Origin: Methanobrevibacter thaueri
GTDB lineage: Archaea; Methanobacteriota; Methanobacteria; Methanobacteriales; Methanobacteriaceae
Direction: 5' to 3'
NCBI RefSeq assembly: GCF_015062915.1
Contig: NZ_SUTJ01000007.1
Location: 39,712-103,711 of the forward strand
DNA: 64,000 bases
Under the pieces are notes generated by a model. The model ran no database searches. It was given only the letters and a program-made list of their open reading frames with translations, and was not told the DNA's origin. A program made the translations under genes and the position numbers. Positions within the stretch are counted from its first letter, which is position 1; every line of letters starts with the position of its first letter. Below are positions 1 to 8,679 of the stretch, piece by piece.

Positions 1-1
1 T

Positions 2-892
2 ATTTGTGGAGTGGAATTTCAAAATCCATTGATGCTGGCAGCGGGAATAATGGGAAGCAATGCCTCATCAATGAATTGGATTTTAAAATCTGGTGCGGGA
101 GGAGTCGTGTCAAAGTCATTTTCACTGAATCCTCATCCAGGTTATGTAAACCCTACAACCGTTGCGGTTGACGGGGGTATAATAAATGCAATAGGCCTTT
201 CAAATCCGGGAGTTGAAAACTTCAAGGAGGAATTGAAGAAAATCGAAAGGAAAGACAATGTAGTTATTGCTTCAATATATGGGGCAACACCTGATGAGTT
301 TTCAACCCTTGTGGGTGAAGTTCAGCAATACGTTGACATGATTGAGCTTAACATCTCATGTCCTCATGCGATGGACGGATACGGGGCTTCAATCGGTCAG
401 AGCTGTGACTTGTCACACACTATCGTTTCAGCATCAAAGGATGCAAGTGACGTGCCAATCATTGCAAAACTGACACCTAACGTGACAGACATCACTGAAA
501 TCGCCAAGACATGTGAGGATGCTGGAGCGGACTGCTTATCCTTAATCAACACTTTAGGTCCTGGAATGAAAATCAACATCGATGTTGCTAAACCAGTATT
601 GTCAAATAAGTTTGGCGGTATGAGCGGCAAGGCAATCAAGCCAATAGCAATACGCAACGTCTACTCAGTTTACGAGGCAGTTGACATTCCACTGATAGGT
701 GTCGGCGGAATATACACATTCGAGGATGTTGTCGAGTTCATATTTGCAGGAGCCCGTGCAGTGCAGATAGGAACAGCAATAATGGATGAAGGCGTTGAAG
801 TATTCAGCAGGATTAATGAAGGATTGGAAAAATTCATGGCAGAAAAAGGCTATGGATCAATAGATGAAATGGTGGGGATTGCACATGATTAA
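2..892 (+). CDS. pyrD: Dihydroorotate dehydrogenase, catalytic subunit (5' end cut by window edge)
   Basis: This FMN flavoprotein oxidises dihydroorotate to orotate in pyrimidine synthesis. The frame is open to the window edge and reads Ile-Cys-Gly-Val-Glu-Phe, matching the usual N-terminus a few residues in, so the true start lies upstream; the GTG at 11 is an internal valine. Visible marks are the NISCPH substrate loop, KLTPNVTDI, the NTLGPGMKI strand and the C-terminal GVGGIYTFEDVVEFIFAGA phosphate-binding segment. It is followed by pyrK with an 8-base overlap, so it is the class 1B (NAD-linked) type that needs the PyrK electron-transfer partner. The identification is from family motifs and the neighbour. 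Confidence 0.95.
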   Translation: MCGVEFQNPLMLAAGIMGSNASSMNWILKSGAGGVVSKSFSLNPHPGYVNPTTVAVDGGIINAIGLSNPGVENFKEELKKIERKDNVVIASIYGATPDEFSTLVGEVQQYVDMIELNISCPHAMDGYGASIGQSCDLSHTIVSASKDASDVPIIAKLTPNVTDITEIAKTCEDAGADCLSLINTLGPGMKINIDVAKPVLSNKFGGMSGKAIKPIAIRNVYSVYEAVDIPLIGVGGIYTFEDVVEFIFAGARAVQIGTAIMDEGVEVFSRINEGLEKFMAEKGYGSIDEMVGIAHD

Positions 893-1682
893 CGAACCTA
901 AAATAGTTGAGATAACTGAAATTATTGAAGAGACTCCTACTATTAAGACTTTCAAGTTCGATTGGGATTTTGAAACACTCGGTAAGCCTAATCCTGGTGA
1001 ATTCGTCATGATTTGGAATTTCGAAAACGAAAAGCCAATGTCCATTTCACAAATCAATGATAATGAGTTGGCAATTACCGTTAAAAACATTGGAAAGTTC
1101 ACCTCACAACTTCATGAATTGAAAGTGGGTGACCAAATCGGTGTTAGAGGCAGTTACGGACACGGATTCGACAATTCATTTGAAGGCAAAAAAGTCATTG
1201 CCATCGGTGGAGGAGTTGGTATGGCTCCTATGAATGCAATTGCCACTGATTTGGCCAAGAATAATGATGTAAGTGTCATTTCCGCAGCCCAGACAAAAGA
1301 TGAATTGCTCTTCTTGGACTCACTTGAAAGCTTGGGCATTGACGTTTACCCATGCACTGATGACGGAAGTTTCGGGTTTGAGGGATTTGCAACAAATTGT
1401 CTCAGCAGTTTGCTTGAAGATAACACTTATGATTATGCATTTGTATGTGGTCCTGAGATAATGATGAAAGGAATCTTTGAGATTCTTGAAGCGTCATCAA
1501 TTCCTGCACAATATTCCCTTGAAAGATATATGAAATGCGCACTAGGAGTGTGCGGCCAGTGCTGTGTTGACAGCGAAGGATGGAGAATATGTGTGGAAGG
1601 ACCTGTTTTTGAAAACGACAAGATTGAACAGATCACTGAATTTGCAAAATACAGAAGGGACGCAGCAGGCGTCAAGCACTGA
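885..1682 (+). CDS. pyrK: Dihydroorotate dehydrogenase electron transfer subunit
   Basis: PyrK carries FAD and a [2Fe-2S] cluster and passes electrons from PyrD to NAD+. An N-terminal ferredoxin-reductase-like barrel is followed by the FAD/NAD segment GGGVGMAP and a C-terminal cluster loop of cysteines, CALGVCGQCC with a fourth cysteine in WRICVEG. I chose the ATG at 885 rather than 864 because the purine-rich GGTGGGG at 871-877 lies seven bases upstream and the protein then begins MINEPKIVEI, as expected for the family. The start overlaps the pyrD stop, which indicates translational coupling. About 265 residues, normal for the family. Confidence 0.94.
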   Translation: MINEPKIVEITEIIEETPTIKTFKFDWDFETLGKPNPGEFVMIWNFENEKPMSISQINDNELAITVKNIGKFTSQLHELKVGDQIGVRGSYGHGFDNSFEGKKVIAIGGGVGMAPMNAIATDLAKNNDVSVISAAQTKDELLFLDSLESLGIDVYPCTDDGSFGFEGFATNCLSSLLEDNTYDYAFVCGPEIMMKGIFEILEASSIPAQYSLERYMKCALGVCGQCCVDSEGWRICVEGPVFENDKIEQITEFAKYRRDAAGVKH

Positions 1683-1697
1683 TGAGGATTGGATAAA

Positions 1698-2720
1698 ATG
1701 GGAATTGACATTAAGGAATACTTGACTCCACCAACACTTTTGGTAATATTCCTATTGGTAGTTTCACTGATGTTTGTCTTTCCCGTTTTGAACATGGTTG
1801 TACTGGGTGCCATCCTGGCTTATGGGGTCAGGCCGGTTGCAAGGAAAGTCCAGTCCAAGCTTAAATACTCATCAGTATCAATTCTTCTTGCGATGGTTGT
1901 CATACTGATACCGCTGATTCTTTTGGTTGCATATATTGTTTTTGAGCTGACAGGAATGCTTTCTGGTTTTCTTGCAACCAACTCATATCAGGACATTAAC
2001 GCAACAATCTCATCAGTAACATCCTACCTGCCGGGCAGTTTTGACATCAATTCCATTTCCACAACGCTAAACTCATCAATCCGTGAAATAGGATCTTATG
2101 CCCTGAACTATCTTGTCAAGTTTGCAGGAAGCCTAATGAACATTACCTTGGACTTGTTCATACTGGTGTGTTCAGTTTTCTACTTTGTCCGTGATGGTGA
2201 CAGGTGCCTTGCGTTTATCAGGTCATTCGTTCCCGACGATTCAAAGGACTTCTTTGACAAGACAGTCGAATCAGTGAAGGATGTTTTGAGAAGCATATTC
2301 TACGGTCACTTCCTCACCTCAGTCATAATAGGAATATTCGCAGCAATAGGATATTCACTCCTTGGATATCCTTATGGAATATTTTTAGGAGTAATCACTG
2401 GAATCCTGCAGCTGATACCGGTATTTGGGCCATGGCCGATATACTGGATACTGTTCTTTATGGATATAATGTCCGGAAACTATCCAAGAGCCGTAATTGT
2501 ACTTCTTTTTGGATTTTTCCTAAGCACAATAGACATGTACATAAGGCCGGCACTTTCAAGCCATTATGCCGACATTCACCCATTGATACTTTTAATAGGA
2601 TTCCTCTCCGGTCCGCTTGTCTATGGAATTGTTGGATTCATTGTCGGACCGCTGATTTTGGGAATAACATATACGGTTTTGGACAATTACAGAAAGGAAT
2701 ATTTGATGGAGGATGCATAG
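1698..2720 (+). CDS. AI-2E family (UPF0118) membrane transporter
   Basis: A polytopic membrane protein of about 340 residues with seven or eight hydrophobic segments, a large extracytoplasmic loop after the third segment (about residues 85-145) and the conserved C-terminal block with GILQLIPVFGPW and DMYIRPAL that marks this family. Family members export small molecules or act as Na+/H+ antiporters, and the substrate here is unknown. The ATG at 1698 is preferred over the TTG at 1689 because a GAGG site at 1685-1688 fits it. It sits between pyrK and polB with no gap to polB (the stop TAG is followed at once by the ATG), so the three are probably co-transcribed. Confidence 0.85.
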   Translation: MGIDIKEYLTPPTLLVIFLLVVSLMFVFPVLNMVVLGAILAYGVRPVARKVQSKLKYSSVSILLAMVVILIPLILLVAYIVFELTGMLSGFLATNSYQDINATISSVTSYLPGSFDINSISTTLNSSIREIGSYALNYLVKFAGSLMNITLDLFILVCSVFYFVRDGDRCLAFIRSFVPDDSKDFFDKTVESVKDVLRSIFYGHFLTSVIIGIFAAIGYSLLGYPYGIFLGVITGILQLIPVFGPWPIYWILFFMDIMSGNYPRAVIVLLFGFFLSTIDMYIRPALSSHYADIHPLILLIGFLSGPLVYGIVGFIVGPLILGITYTVLDNYRKEYLMEDA

Positions 2721-4505
2721 ATGCAAAGGAATGTTGTAATTTTGGACATTGATTATGTCACTTACGAGAATAAGCCAGTAATCAGACTGTTCTCAAAGGA
2801 TGGGGACAAGAACATTGTTTTAATCGACGATACGTTTGAACCGTACCTGTATGTTGTAAGCGATGACATTGACCAGTGCATATCCGAAATCGAGGATAAT
2901 CTTGATGTGACAAAAGTCGAAAAGGTAATCAAGAAGGACTTTCAGGTGGAATACGAGTTCATCAAGGTAACATTCAAGCATCCTCAGGAACTGGCAAAAA
3001 ACAGGGACGCATTAAGGGATCTTGAATCAGTAATTCAAATAAGGGAATTCGACATTCCGTTCTACAGACGGTACCTGATGGACCGTGACGTGATACCAAT
3101 GACTGAAGTCGTTGCCGTCGGCGATAAGATTGACTCATTCCTTGACTTGGACTCATCAAAGCAGGATGTTGAGATAATAAAACTCACACAACCTCTTGAA
3201 AGGCTGCCTGAGTATCCTCAGGATTTCAGGATAATGAGCTTTGACTTGGAAGTCAGAAACCCTCACGGAATGCCGAACTCTGAAGAGGATGAGATAATCA
3301 TGATTGGGGTTTCAAGCAATTTCGGAATCAATCAGGTCATCTCAACAAAGACAAACTCTCCGGAAAAGGATGATTTTGTAAATCAGGTGGAATCAGAAAA
3401 GGCAATGATTGAGGAATTCGTTAAACTCATCAAGGACAACAATGTCGACATTATCGTAGGATACAATTCAGACAATTTCGACTTCCCATACCTCAAGGAC
3501 CGTGCAAAGATACTTGGAGTTGACCTGGACATTGGAATGGACGGGTCAGATGTCAAATTCATCAGAAGAGGATATGCCAATGCCGCTTCATTCAAGGGAT
3601 TGATTCATGTTGATTTGTACCTTGTAATGAGAAGGTACATGACCCTTGACAGATATACATTGGAAAGGGTTTACTATGAGCTTTTCGGCGAGGAAAAGAT
3701 AGATGTGCCCGGTGAGCGCATATATGAATTCTGGGACAATGGCGGAGAGGAGCTTGACAATCTCTTTGACTATTCACTGGACGATGTGGTGTCCACTTTA
3801 AAGATTGCAGAACAGACATTACCATTGAATTTAGAGCTTACACGTATCATAGGACAACCCTTGTTTGACGTGTCCCGTATGGCAACAGGCCAGCAGGCAG
3901 AATGGTTTTTGGTAAAACAAGCTTATTTCGATGATGAGGTTGTTCCAAACAAGCAAGGGTCCAATTTTGCAGACCGTGCCTCAGCCGATGACAATGAAGG
4001 GGGATATGTCAGGGAGCCTGAAAAGGGACTTCATGAAAACCTGGTTCAGTTCGACTTCAGAAGCCTATATCCGAGCATCATCATCTCTAAAAACATCTCA
4101 CCTGACGTGATGGAACTTGGAGAGGTTGAAAACGAGGAGGAGTATAACATTTCACCTGAGCATGGAATAAAGTTCAGGAAATCACCTCAAGGTTTCATTC
4201 CATCCGTTATTGACAAGATCCTTCAGGAAAGGTTCAGAATCAAGCGTGAAATGAAAGCCACTGAAGACCCTCAGCTCAAGATTGCATTGAATGTACAGCA
4301 GCAGGCCATCAAGAGACTGGCAAATACAATGTATGGTATCTATGGTTTCCCACGTTTCAGATGGTATTCCTTTGAATGCGCAAAGGCAATCACCTCATGG
4401 GGAAGGCAATACATTAAATCATCAATAAAAAAAGCTGAAGAATTCGGGTTTTACGCAATATATGCTGATACTGACGGTTTTTACGCCAAGTATAAAAAAG
4501 ATTAA
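2721..4505 (+). CDS. polB1: Split family B DNA polymerase, large subunit
   Basis: Replicative or repair B-family polymerase subunit with 3'-5' proofreading motifs: Exo I (FDLEVR, about residue 175), Exo II (VGYNSDNFDFPYL, about 247-259), Exo III (YSLDDVVSTL, about 350). The polymerase motifs follow: Y-GG (EGGYV), motif A (DFRSLYPSI, about 445), motif B (QQAIKRLANTMYGIYG, about 525) and motif C (YADTDG, about 580). The frame ends eight residues after motif C (FYAKYKKD, stop), so the thumb and C-terminus are missing. Methanothermobacter is known to encode this polymerase in two genes and the break here fits that design. The partner is not in the window. 594 residues. The ATG starts immediately after the upstream stop. 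Confidence 0.93.
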   Translation: MQRNVVILDIDYVTYENKPVIRLFSKDGDKNIVLIDDTFEPYLYVVSDDIDQCISEIEDNLDVTKVEKVIKKDFQVEYEFIKVTFKHPQELAKNRDALRDLESVIQIREFDIPFYRRYLMDRDVIPMTEVVAVGDKIDSFLDLDSSKQDVEIIKLTQPLERLPEYPQDFRIMSFDLEVRNPHGMPNSEEDEIIMIGVSSNFGINQVISTKTNSPEKDDFVNQVESEKAMIEEFVKLIKDNNVDIIVGYNSDNFDFPYLKDRAKILGVDLDIGMDGSDVKFIRRGYANAASFKGLIHVDLYLVMRRYMTLDRYTLERVYYELFGEEKIDVPGERIYEFWDNGGEELDNLFDYSLDDVVSTLKIAEQTLPLNLELTRIIGQPLFDVSRMATGQQAEWFLVKQAYFDDEVVPNKQGSNFADRASADDNEGGYVREPEKGLHENLVQFDFRSLYPSIIISKNISPDVMELGEVENEEEYNISPEHGIKFRKSPQGFIPSVIDKILQERFRIKREMKATEDPQLKIALNVQQQAIKRLANTMYGIYGFPRFRWYSFECAKAITSWGRQYIKSSIKKAEEFGFYAIYADTDGFYAKYKKD

Positions 4506-4548
4506 TTTTTTTTAAAAAAAAGAAAAAGGTTAAGAGAAATTAATTCCC

Positions 4549-7380
4549 TTATCTTTTGATTTTAATAGTTGATTTTGCTTTTTTAGCGGTAACATACTTG
4601 TTAGCTGATGAAACAACTACTTTATGTTTTCCAACTTTCAATTTTTTGGTTAAAAGTTTAGCAATACCTTTTGAATTGGTTTTAACAGTGTAGGTTTTTG
4701 ATTTCTTACCGGTATATACTTTAATTTTAACTTTAACTCCTTTAATTACTTTTTTAGTCTTTTTGTTTTTGACTGTTACTTTAAAGTATGATTTAGCACC
4801 TTTTTTAGCAGTCAATTTTTTAGGAGTCAATTTAGCTGGAGCTTTTTTGATAACAATTTTTGAAGTTACTTGTTTAGCGGAGTAGTCTTTTGAATCAGCA
4901 CCTGCAACAACAACTTTGTAACTTCCAGGTTTTAATGTGTCAAGTGCTAATCTTAATTGACCGTTAGCTCCAGTGTTACCGTTGTAGTTGTAGTATCTTG
5001 TGCTGGAAACATAAACCTTGATGTTGACCTTAGCGTCATAGATTGGTTTGTTGTTCTTAGTGTTAGTTAATTTTACGGTAAAGTATTTGACACCTTTGTA
5101 GTAATCAGTTACTTTTTTAGCAGTGATTTTTGCACTAGCTTTCTTGACTGTAATAGTCTGGGTAACTTGCTTAGCATCATATCTACTGTCCGCAGAATTT
5201 ATAACAATCTTGTGTTTTCCAACAGCTAATGAAGCACTGAATGAAACTTGGCCTTTACTGTTGGTTTGGAAAAGGTAATCATTGTATTTTTTGGAAGTTT
5301 CATATACTCTTACAAGCAGATACATTCCACTTAATGCCTTACCGTCTTTTTTAACTGTAATTGTTGAAGTTGCTCCTGAATTGAAGTATATAGTTGCATC
5401 CTTAGCGGTGATTGTAACAGGGATCTTCTTAACGACTACAGTTGATGAATTGGAAGCATTGTTAATGTTTTTAGTGTCATTGTTGCTTACAGTTAACTGA
5501 TATTCGCCACCTACAAGGTTTTTAGCAGAGATTCTGCCTGTACCGTTTGAATCGGTTTGAACGTAGTAGGTTTGACCGCTGGTTTGAGGCATGTACAATT
5601 TAAGGATGATTCCAGGAACTGCAAGTCCACTGTTAACATTGGTTACTTTGATTGTAACGTTCTTATTGCTGCCGTAATATTCGTTGTATGGAGCGATTTC
5701 TATTTTAATATTTGCTTTTTTAACAGTAAGGGTAGTATTAAGTTTTTTATCAGGATTTTGAGCTATTAAATTATCTGAAACAGTTATTTCAACAGTATAG
5801 TTTCCAACTTCAAGCTGTTTCATGCTGAGTCCGCCACCGCTTTGATCGAAGATGTATAAGTTAGCTGTTTTAAATGAAGCTATATTATTTTCACCAATTG
5901 TTGCAGAGTGACCAACTGAAATGTTTCCCTTAATCATTAATGATGCTTTTTTACCTTTTAATGAGGTTGTGCTGTCATCCACATCAGTTACCCTGAATGT
6001 GAAGTTACCATCTTGATATTCGTTAACAAGGGTCACTGCTTCAATTATTACATTATAGATTCTATTAAGGGTAATGTTCTTAATGGTGGTTTTATTGTAT
6101 GCAATAGTTAAGTTTGCAGTGGTGAAGTTAGCGTTTTCAAGAGTGAATGCTACAGTTCCGTTTACAACATTCCATTCAGTAATGGTAATGTTTTTGGTTT
6201 GATTACCATCTTTATATGTTACTGTAAGGTTCAAGTCATCTTTTGTGAAATCAAAGTTGTCCACTCCGTTGGTAATGTTAATGATTTGAACTTCACCTTT
6301 TTTGGTTGAATTCACATTAAGTTTAGTGCCGTTTGTATTGATTTCAGTAGCACCACGAACATTGATTAAAACATATCCTTTGGAAGTATTGTTAACATCA
6401 TTTCCTTTGTATGTGATTGTAAGGTTGTAAACTCCTTTTTTCAATCCGGTTAAAGTTAAATTACCTGTGGTTTCATTAAATTTATTGATAGCACCAGTTT
6501 TTGTGATAGTCAAATTAGTTTTTGTGATATTGATTTTTTGACCATCTGCACCATAAACTGTTATGGTGAATGTTGCATTGTCTCCCTCATTAATCTCAAT
6601 TAGTGTTGGAACAATAGTCACATTAGTTTTATATTTAACTTGAACCTTTTTAACGCTAGATGCACCATTATCAGTATAATTTATGGTTAGAGTTTGTGGA
6701 ACTGCAATATTATTTATTATAAGTTTACTTCCATCAATATTGAATGATACTTGATTATTTTCACTATCAGTAATATTGAATTTTGATGAGTCAGTCTCAG
6801 TAAAATTCTCAACCCCATCGGTTATTGTGAATGGGATTTCAACTGTTGTTCCGTTAGTGTCTACAATTGCTGGAACATCTTCTAGAGTCTTATTTCCATA
6901 TATTTTCAGTAGGAAACTGGTTGTACTTGAATTATAATTATCGTTTCCTTTATAATTAATAGTTAAATTATGAGTTCCAACTGCTAACTTATCTAGTATG
7001 CTAATCATGGAATTGTTATATGTGAAGTTTACTGTGGTTTTTCCTTCATGAACAGTTAAATTACTTGCATTAATTCCAGATATTGGGTTGGATTTATTGT
7101 CTTTAACAGTCACTGTGATATTTTTTTCGTCATCATATCCGAATTTTTCCTTATCACTTGTAGCTGTTACTGTAGTATTAGTTTTTTCAGGTGTTTCCTC
7201 ACTTAGTACAGCATCATCGCTGACTTCTTCTATATCGTTAGTGAGAACAACACTCTCATCTGCACTTGCCAATACGTCACTATCTGCAGCGACATCATCA
7301 CTAGCACTTACAGATCCGATGCTTATTAACAGGAATATTGCCATCGCCATTAATAAGACATAAGAGTTTTTAAGTTTCAT
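4549..7380 (-). CDS. Secreted adhesin-like protein with Ig-like repeats and a lysine-rich C-terminus
   Basis: 943 residues. A signal peptide (MKLKNSYVLLMAMAIFLLIS, ending near SVSAS) is followed by an acidic linker and a long series of beta-rich Ig-like (Big/invasin type) units, recognisable by repeated 'vtv..gn..ntsk..y.l..L..G.Y.v.v' phrases rich in Asn and Thr. The last four or so units (about residues 640-943) are increasingly lysine-rich, with KKxSAKITAKKVT and KTNSKGIAKL phrases. There is no C-terminal membrane anchor and no LPxTG-like signal, so retention may be by charge on the cell wall. Such proteins are abundant in gut Methanobrevibacter and are thought to mediate surface contact; the ligand is unknown. 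An AGGAGG site precedes the ATG. Convergent with polB1. Confidence 0.88.
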   Translation of the reverse strand: MKLKNSYVLLMAMAIFLLISIGSVSASDDVAADSDVLASADESVVLTNDIEEVSDDAVLSEETPEKTNTTVTATSDKEKFGYDDEKNITVTVKDNKSNPISGINASNLTVHEGKTTVNFTYNNSMISILDKLAVGTHNLTINYKGNDNYNSSTTSFLLKIYGNKTLEDVPAIVDTNGTTVEIPFTITDGVENFTETDSSKFNITDSENNQVSFNIDGSKLIINNIAVPQTLTINYTDNGASSVKKVQVKYKTNVTIVPTLIEINEGDNATFTITVYGADGQKINITKTNLTITKTGAINKFNETTGNLTLTGLKKGVYNLTITYKGNDVNNTSKGYVLINVRGATEINTNGTKLNVNSTKKGEVQIINITNGVDNFDFTKDDLNLTVTYKDGNQTKNITITEWNVVNGTVAFTLENANFTTANLTIAYNKTTIKNITLNRIYNVIIEAVTLVNEYQDGNFTFRVTDVDDSTTSLKGKKASLMIKGNISVGHSATIGENNIASFKTANLYIFDQSGGGLSMKQLEVGNYTVEITVSDNLIAQNPDKKLNTTLTVKKANIKIEIAPYNEYYGSNKNVTIKVTNVNSGLAVPGIILKLYMPQTSGQTYYVQTDSNGTGRISAKNLVGGEYQLTVSNNDTKNINNASNSSTVVVKKIPVTITAKDATIYFNSGATSTITVKKDGKALSGMYLLVRVYETSKKYNDYLFQTNSKGQVSFSASLAVGKHKIVINSADSRYDAKQVTQTITVKKASAKITAKKVTDYYKGVKYFTVKLTNTKNNKPIYDAKVNIKVYVSSTRYYNYNGNTGANGQLRLALDTLKPGSYKVVVAGADSKDYSAKQVTSKIVIKKAPAKLTPKKLTAKKGAKSYFKVTVKNKKTKKVIKGVKVKIKVYTGKKSKTYTVKTNSKGIAKLLTKKLKVGKHKVVVSSANKYVTAKKAKSTIKIKR

Positions 7381-7403
7381 AACTTTTTATCCTCCTGTTT
7401 AAA

Positions 7404-7457
7404 GAAAATCTTATTTGATTGAAAAAAAGTTTAAGATTTTCAGTACTAAAATTTTAG
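7404..7457 (-). promoter_or_regulatory. Hairpin and palindrome in the adhesin 5' leader
   Basis: A perfect 10-bp inverted repeat, GAAAATCTTA at 7404-7413 and TAAGATTTTC at 7432-7441 with an 18-base loop, lies 24 bases before the adhesin start codon. Next to it is the 12-base palindrome CTAAAATTTTAG at 7446-7457. A plausible TATA element on the minus strand (TAATATAAAT near 7530-7541) would put both in the untranslated leader. Function is not known. Confidence 0.45.
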
Positions 7458-7563
7458 ATTTTTATAACATTTATAGTTTTTATTTTTATATTATTTAAAA
7501 TTCACTTATGATTTATTGATTATAAGTTAAAATTTATATTACCTTGAATTATTTAATTTTGAA

Positions 7564-7590
7564 ATCGATATATAAATTATTACTATCGAT
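7564..7590. promoter_or_regulatory. Inverted repeat ATCGATA-N13-TATCGAT upstream of the adhesin gene
   Basis: Two perfect 7-base half sites, 7564-7570 and 7584-7590, occupy the gap between comC and the adhesin. They lie roughly 25-50 bases upstream of the candidate adhesin TATA element, a position that suits a regulator-binding site. The half sites stand out from the surrounding A/T runs, but no cognate regulator can be named. Confidence 0.35.
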
Positions 7591-7596
7591 GTTTGT

Positions 7597-7634
7597 AAAA
7601 AAAAAGATTTGATGAAGAATAAGTCTATTCTTCA
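7597..7634 (-). terminator. Hairpin terminator overlapping the comC stop codon
   Basis: Arms GAAGAATA (7614-7621) and TATTCTTC (7626-7633) pair perfectly around a four-base loop, with one more T-A pair outside. On the minus strand this is followed by a run of T (A-run at 7597-7605). The comC stop codon lies across the loop. Confidence 0.7.
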
Positions 7635-8653
7635 ACATAAGAGTCTATGTCAATGTCTAAATCGTCACAGATTCCTTTTAATTGTTCATATAATTTTTCA
7701 TCGATTGCAACACCGTTTGCTTCTGCTTCTGCAATCCTTTTGACTTCAAGGTCACCTGGAATTGCAACGGTTTCACCGGTGGCTCTCACTTGTGAGATGA
7801 AGTCTTCGGTGTCTGCCTTGAACTCATCAAAGTCACCGAATTTTGAAGGGTCAATAACTACGTATAAGTCCCCTTTGGTACAGTCCTTATCTGGTGAAGC
7901 TGTACCTGTAACTCCATGTCCGTAACCTGCTTTTACTAGTGGTCCGGTTAAGATTTCAATCAATAAGGATAATGCATAACCTTTGAATCCGCCGAATGGT
8001 AATATTGAACCTTCAAGTGCTGCTTCAGGATCGTTTGTTGGATTTCCGTCCTTGTCTAATGCCCAACCGTCAGGTAAGTCCAATCCTTTTCTTTTTGATT
8101 CGATGATTTTACCACGAGCGGTAACGGAGGTTGCCATGTCCACTGTAATGTATGAGTCGGATGGAATTCCCAGTGCAACAGGGTTGGTTCCAATCAATGC
8201 CTCTTTACCTCCTAAAGGTGCGATTGCAGGGTCAGTGTTGGCTAAAACTAAACCGATGCAGTTTTCTCTTAATGCTAAGTCAGAATAAAATCCGGTAACA
8301 CCGAAGTGATTGGTATTGTGAACTCCGACACATGCAATTCCCACTTCCTTAGCTTTTTTGATTGCAATTTGCATTGCCTTGTAGGATACTGCTTGTCCGA
8401 ATCCGCTGTTACCGTTAATCAAAGCTATTGCAGGGGTTTCCTTTTCAATAGTGATATTGTCTTCTAGGTTGATTGTGCCTGCTTTAATACTAATGAGGTA
8501 TTGTGGGAATCTTCCAAGTCCATGTGATGTAAATCCTTTTAAGTCAGCATCGACTGTAGCTTCTGCAACTAATTCCTGATCTTCTTCGCTGGCTCCAAGT
8601 TTTGCTAAAATCTCTTTAACAAGAGCCATTTCCTTATCTTTCATTATCTTCAT
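7625..8653 (-). CDS. comC: L-sulfolactate / malate-type dehydrogenase
   Basis: Member of the LDH2/MDG family of NAD(P)-dependent 2-hydroxyacid dehydrogenases, which are unrelated to classical malate dehydrogenase. In methanogens the family oxidises L-sulfolactate to sulfopyruvate in coenzyme M synthesis and also acts on malate and related acids. Motifs are TSHGLGRFPQY, NGNSGFGQ, HNTNHFGVTGFYS (with the catalytic His), the DMATS block and the glycine-rich GFKGYALSLLIE. 342 residues, a normal length. A second ATG three codons in (MKDKEM) is an alternative start. It follows purM by 26 bases on the same strand. comB, the preceding-step phosphatase, is elsewhere in the window at 24115-24801. Confidence 0.9.
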   Translation of the reverse strand: MKIMKDKEMALVKEILAKLGASEEDQELVAEATVDADLKGFTSHGLGRFPQYLISIKAGTINLEDNITIEKETPAIALINGNSGFGQAVSYKAMQIAIKKAKEVGIACVGVHNTNHFGVTGFYSDLALRENCIGLVLANTDPAIAPLGGKEALIGTNPVALGIPSDSYITVDMATSVTARGKIIESKRKGLDLPDGWALDKDGNPTNDPEAALEGSILPFGGFKGYALSLLIEILTGPLVKAGYGHGVTGTASPDKDCTKGDLYVVIDPSKFGDFDEFKADTEDFISQVRATGETVAIPGDLEVKRIAEAEANGVAIDEKLYEQLKGICDDLDIDIDSYVEE

Positions 8654-8679
8654 GTTTTCTCTCCCTCTTAGTTATTAAA

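Noticed and set aside
4460..4510. Frameshift or sequencing error truncating the DNA polymerase
   Set aside because: The end position fits the known split polymerase of this order, and the following sequence in the other frames does not encode the thumb domain.
4549..7380. CRISPR or tandem DNA repeats in the adhesin region
   Set aside because: The repetition is at the protein level and imperfect, with no regular spacer structure.
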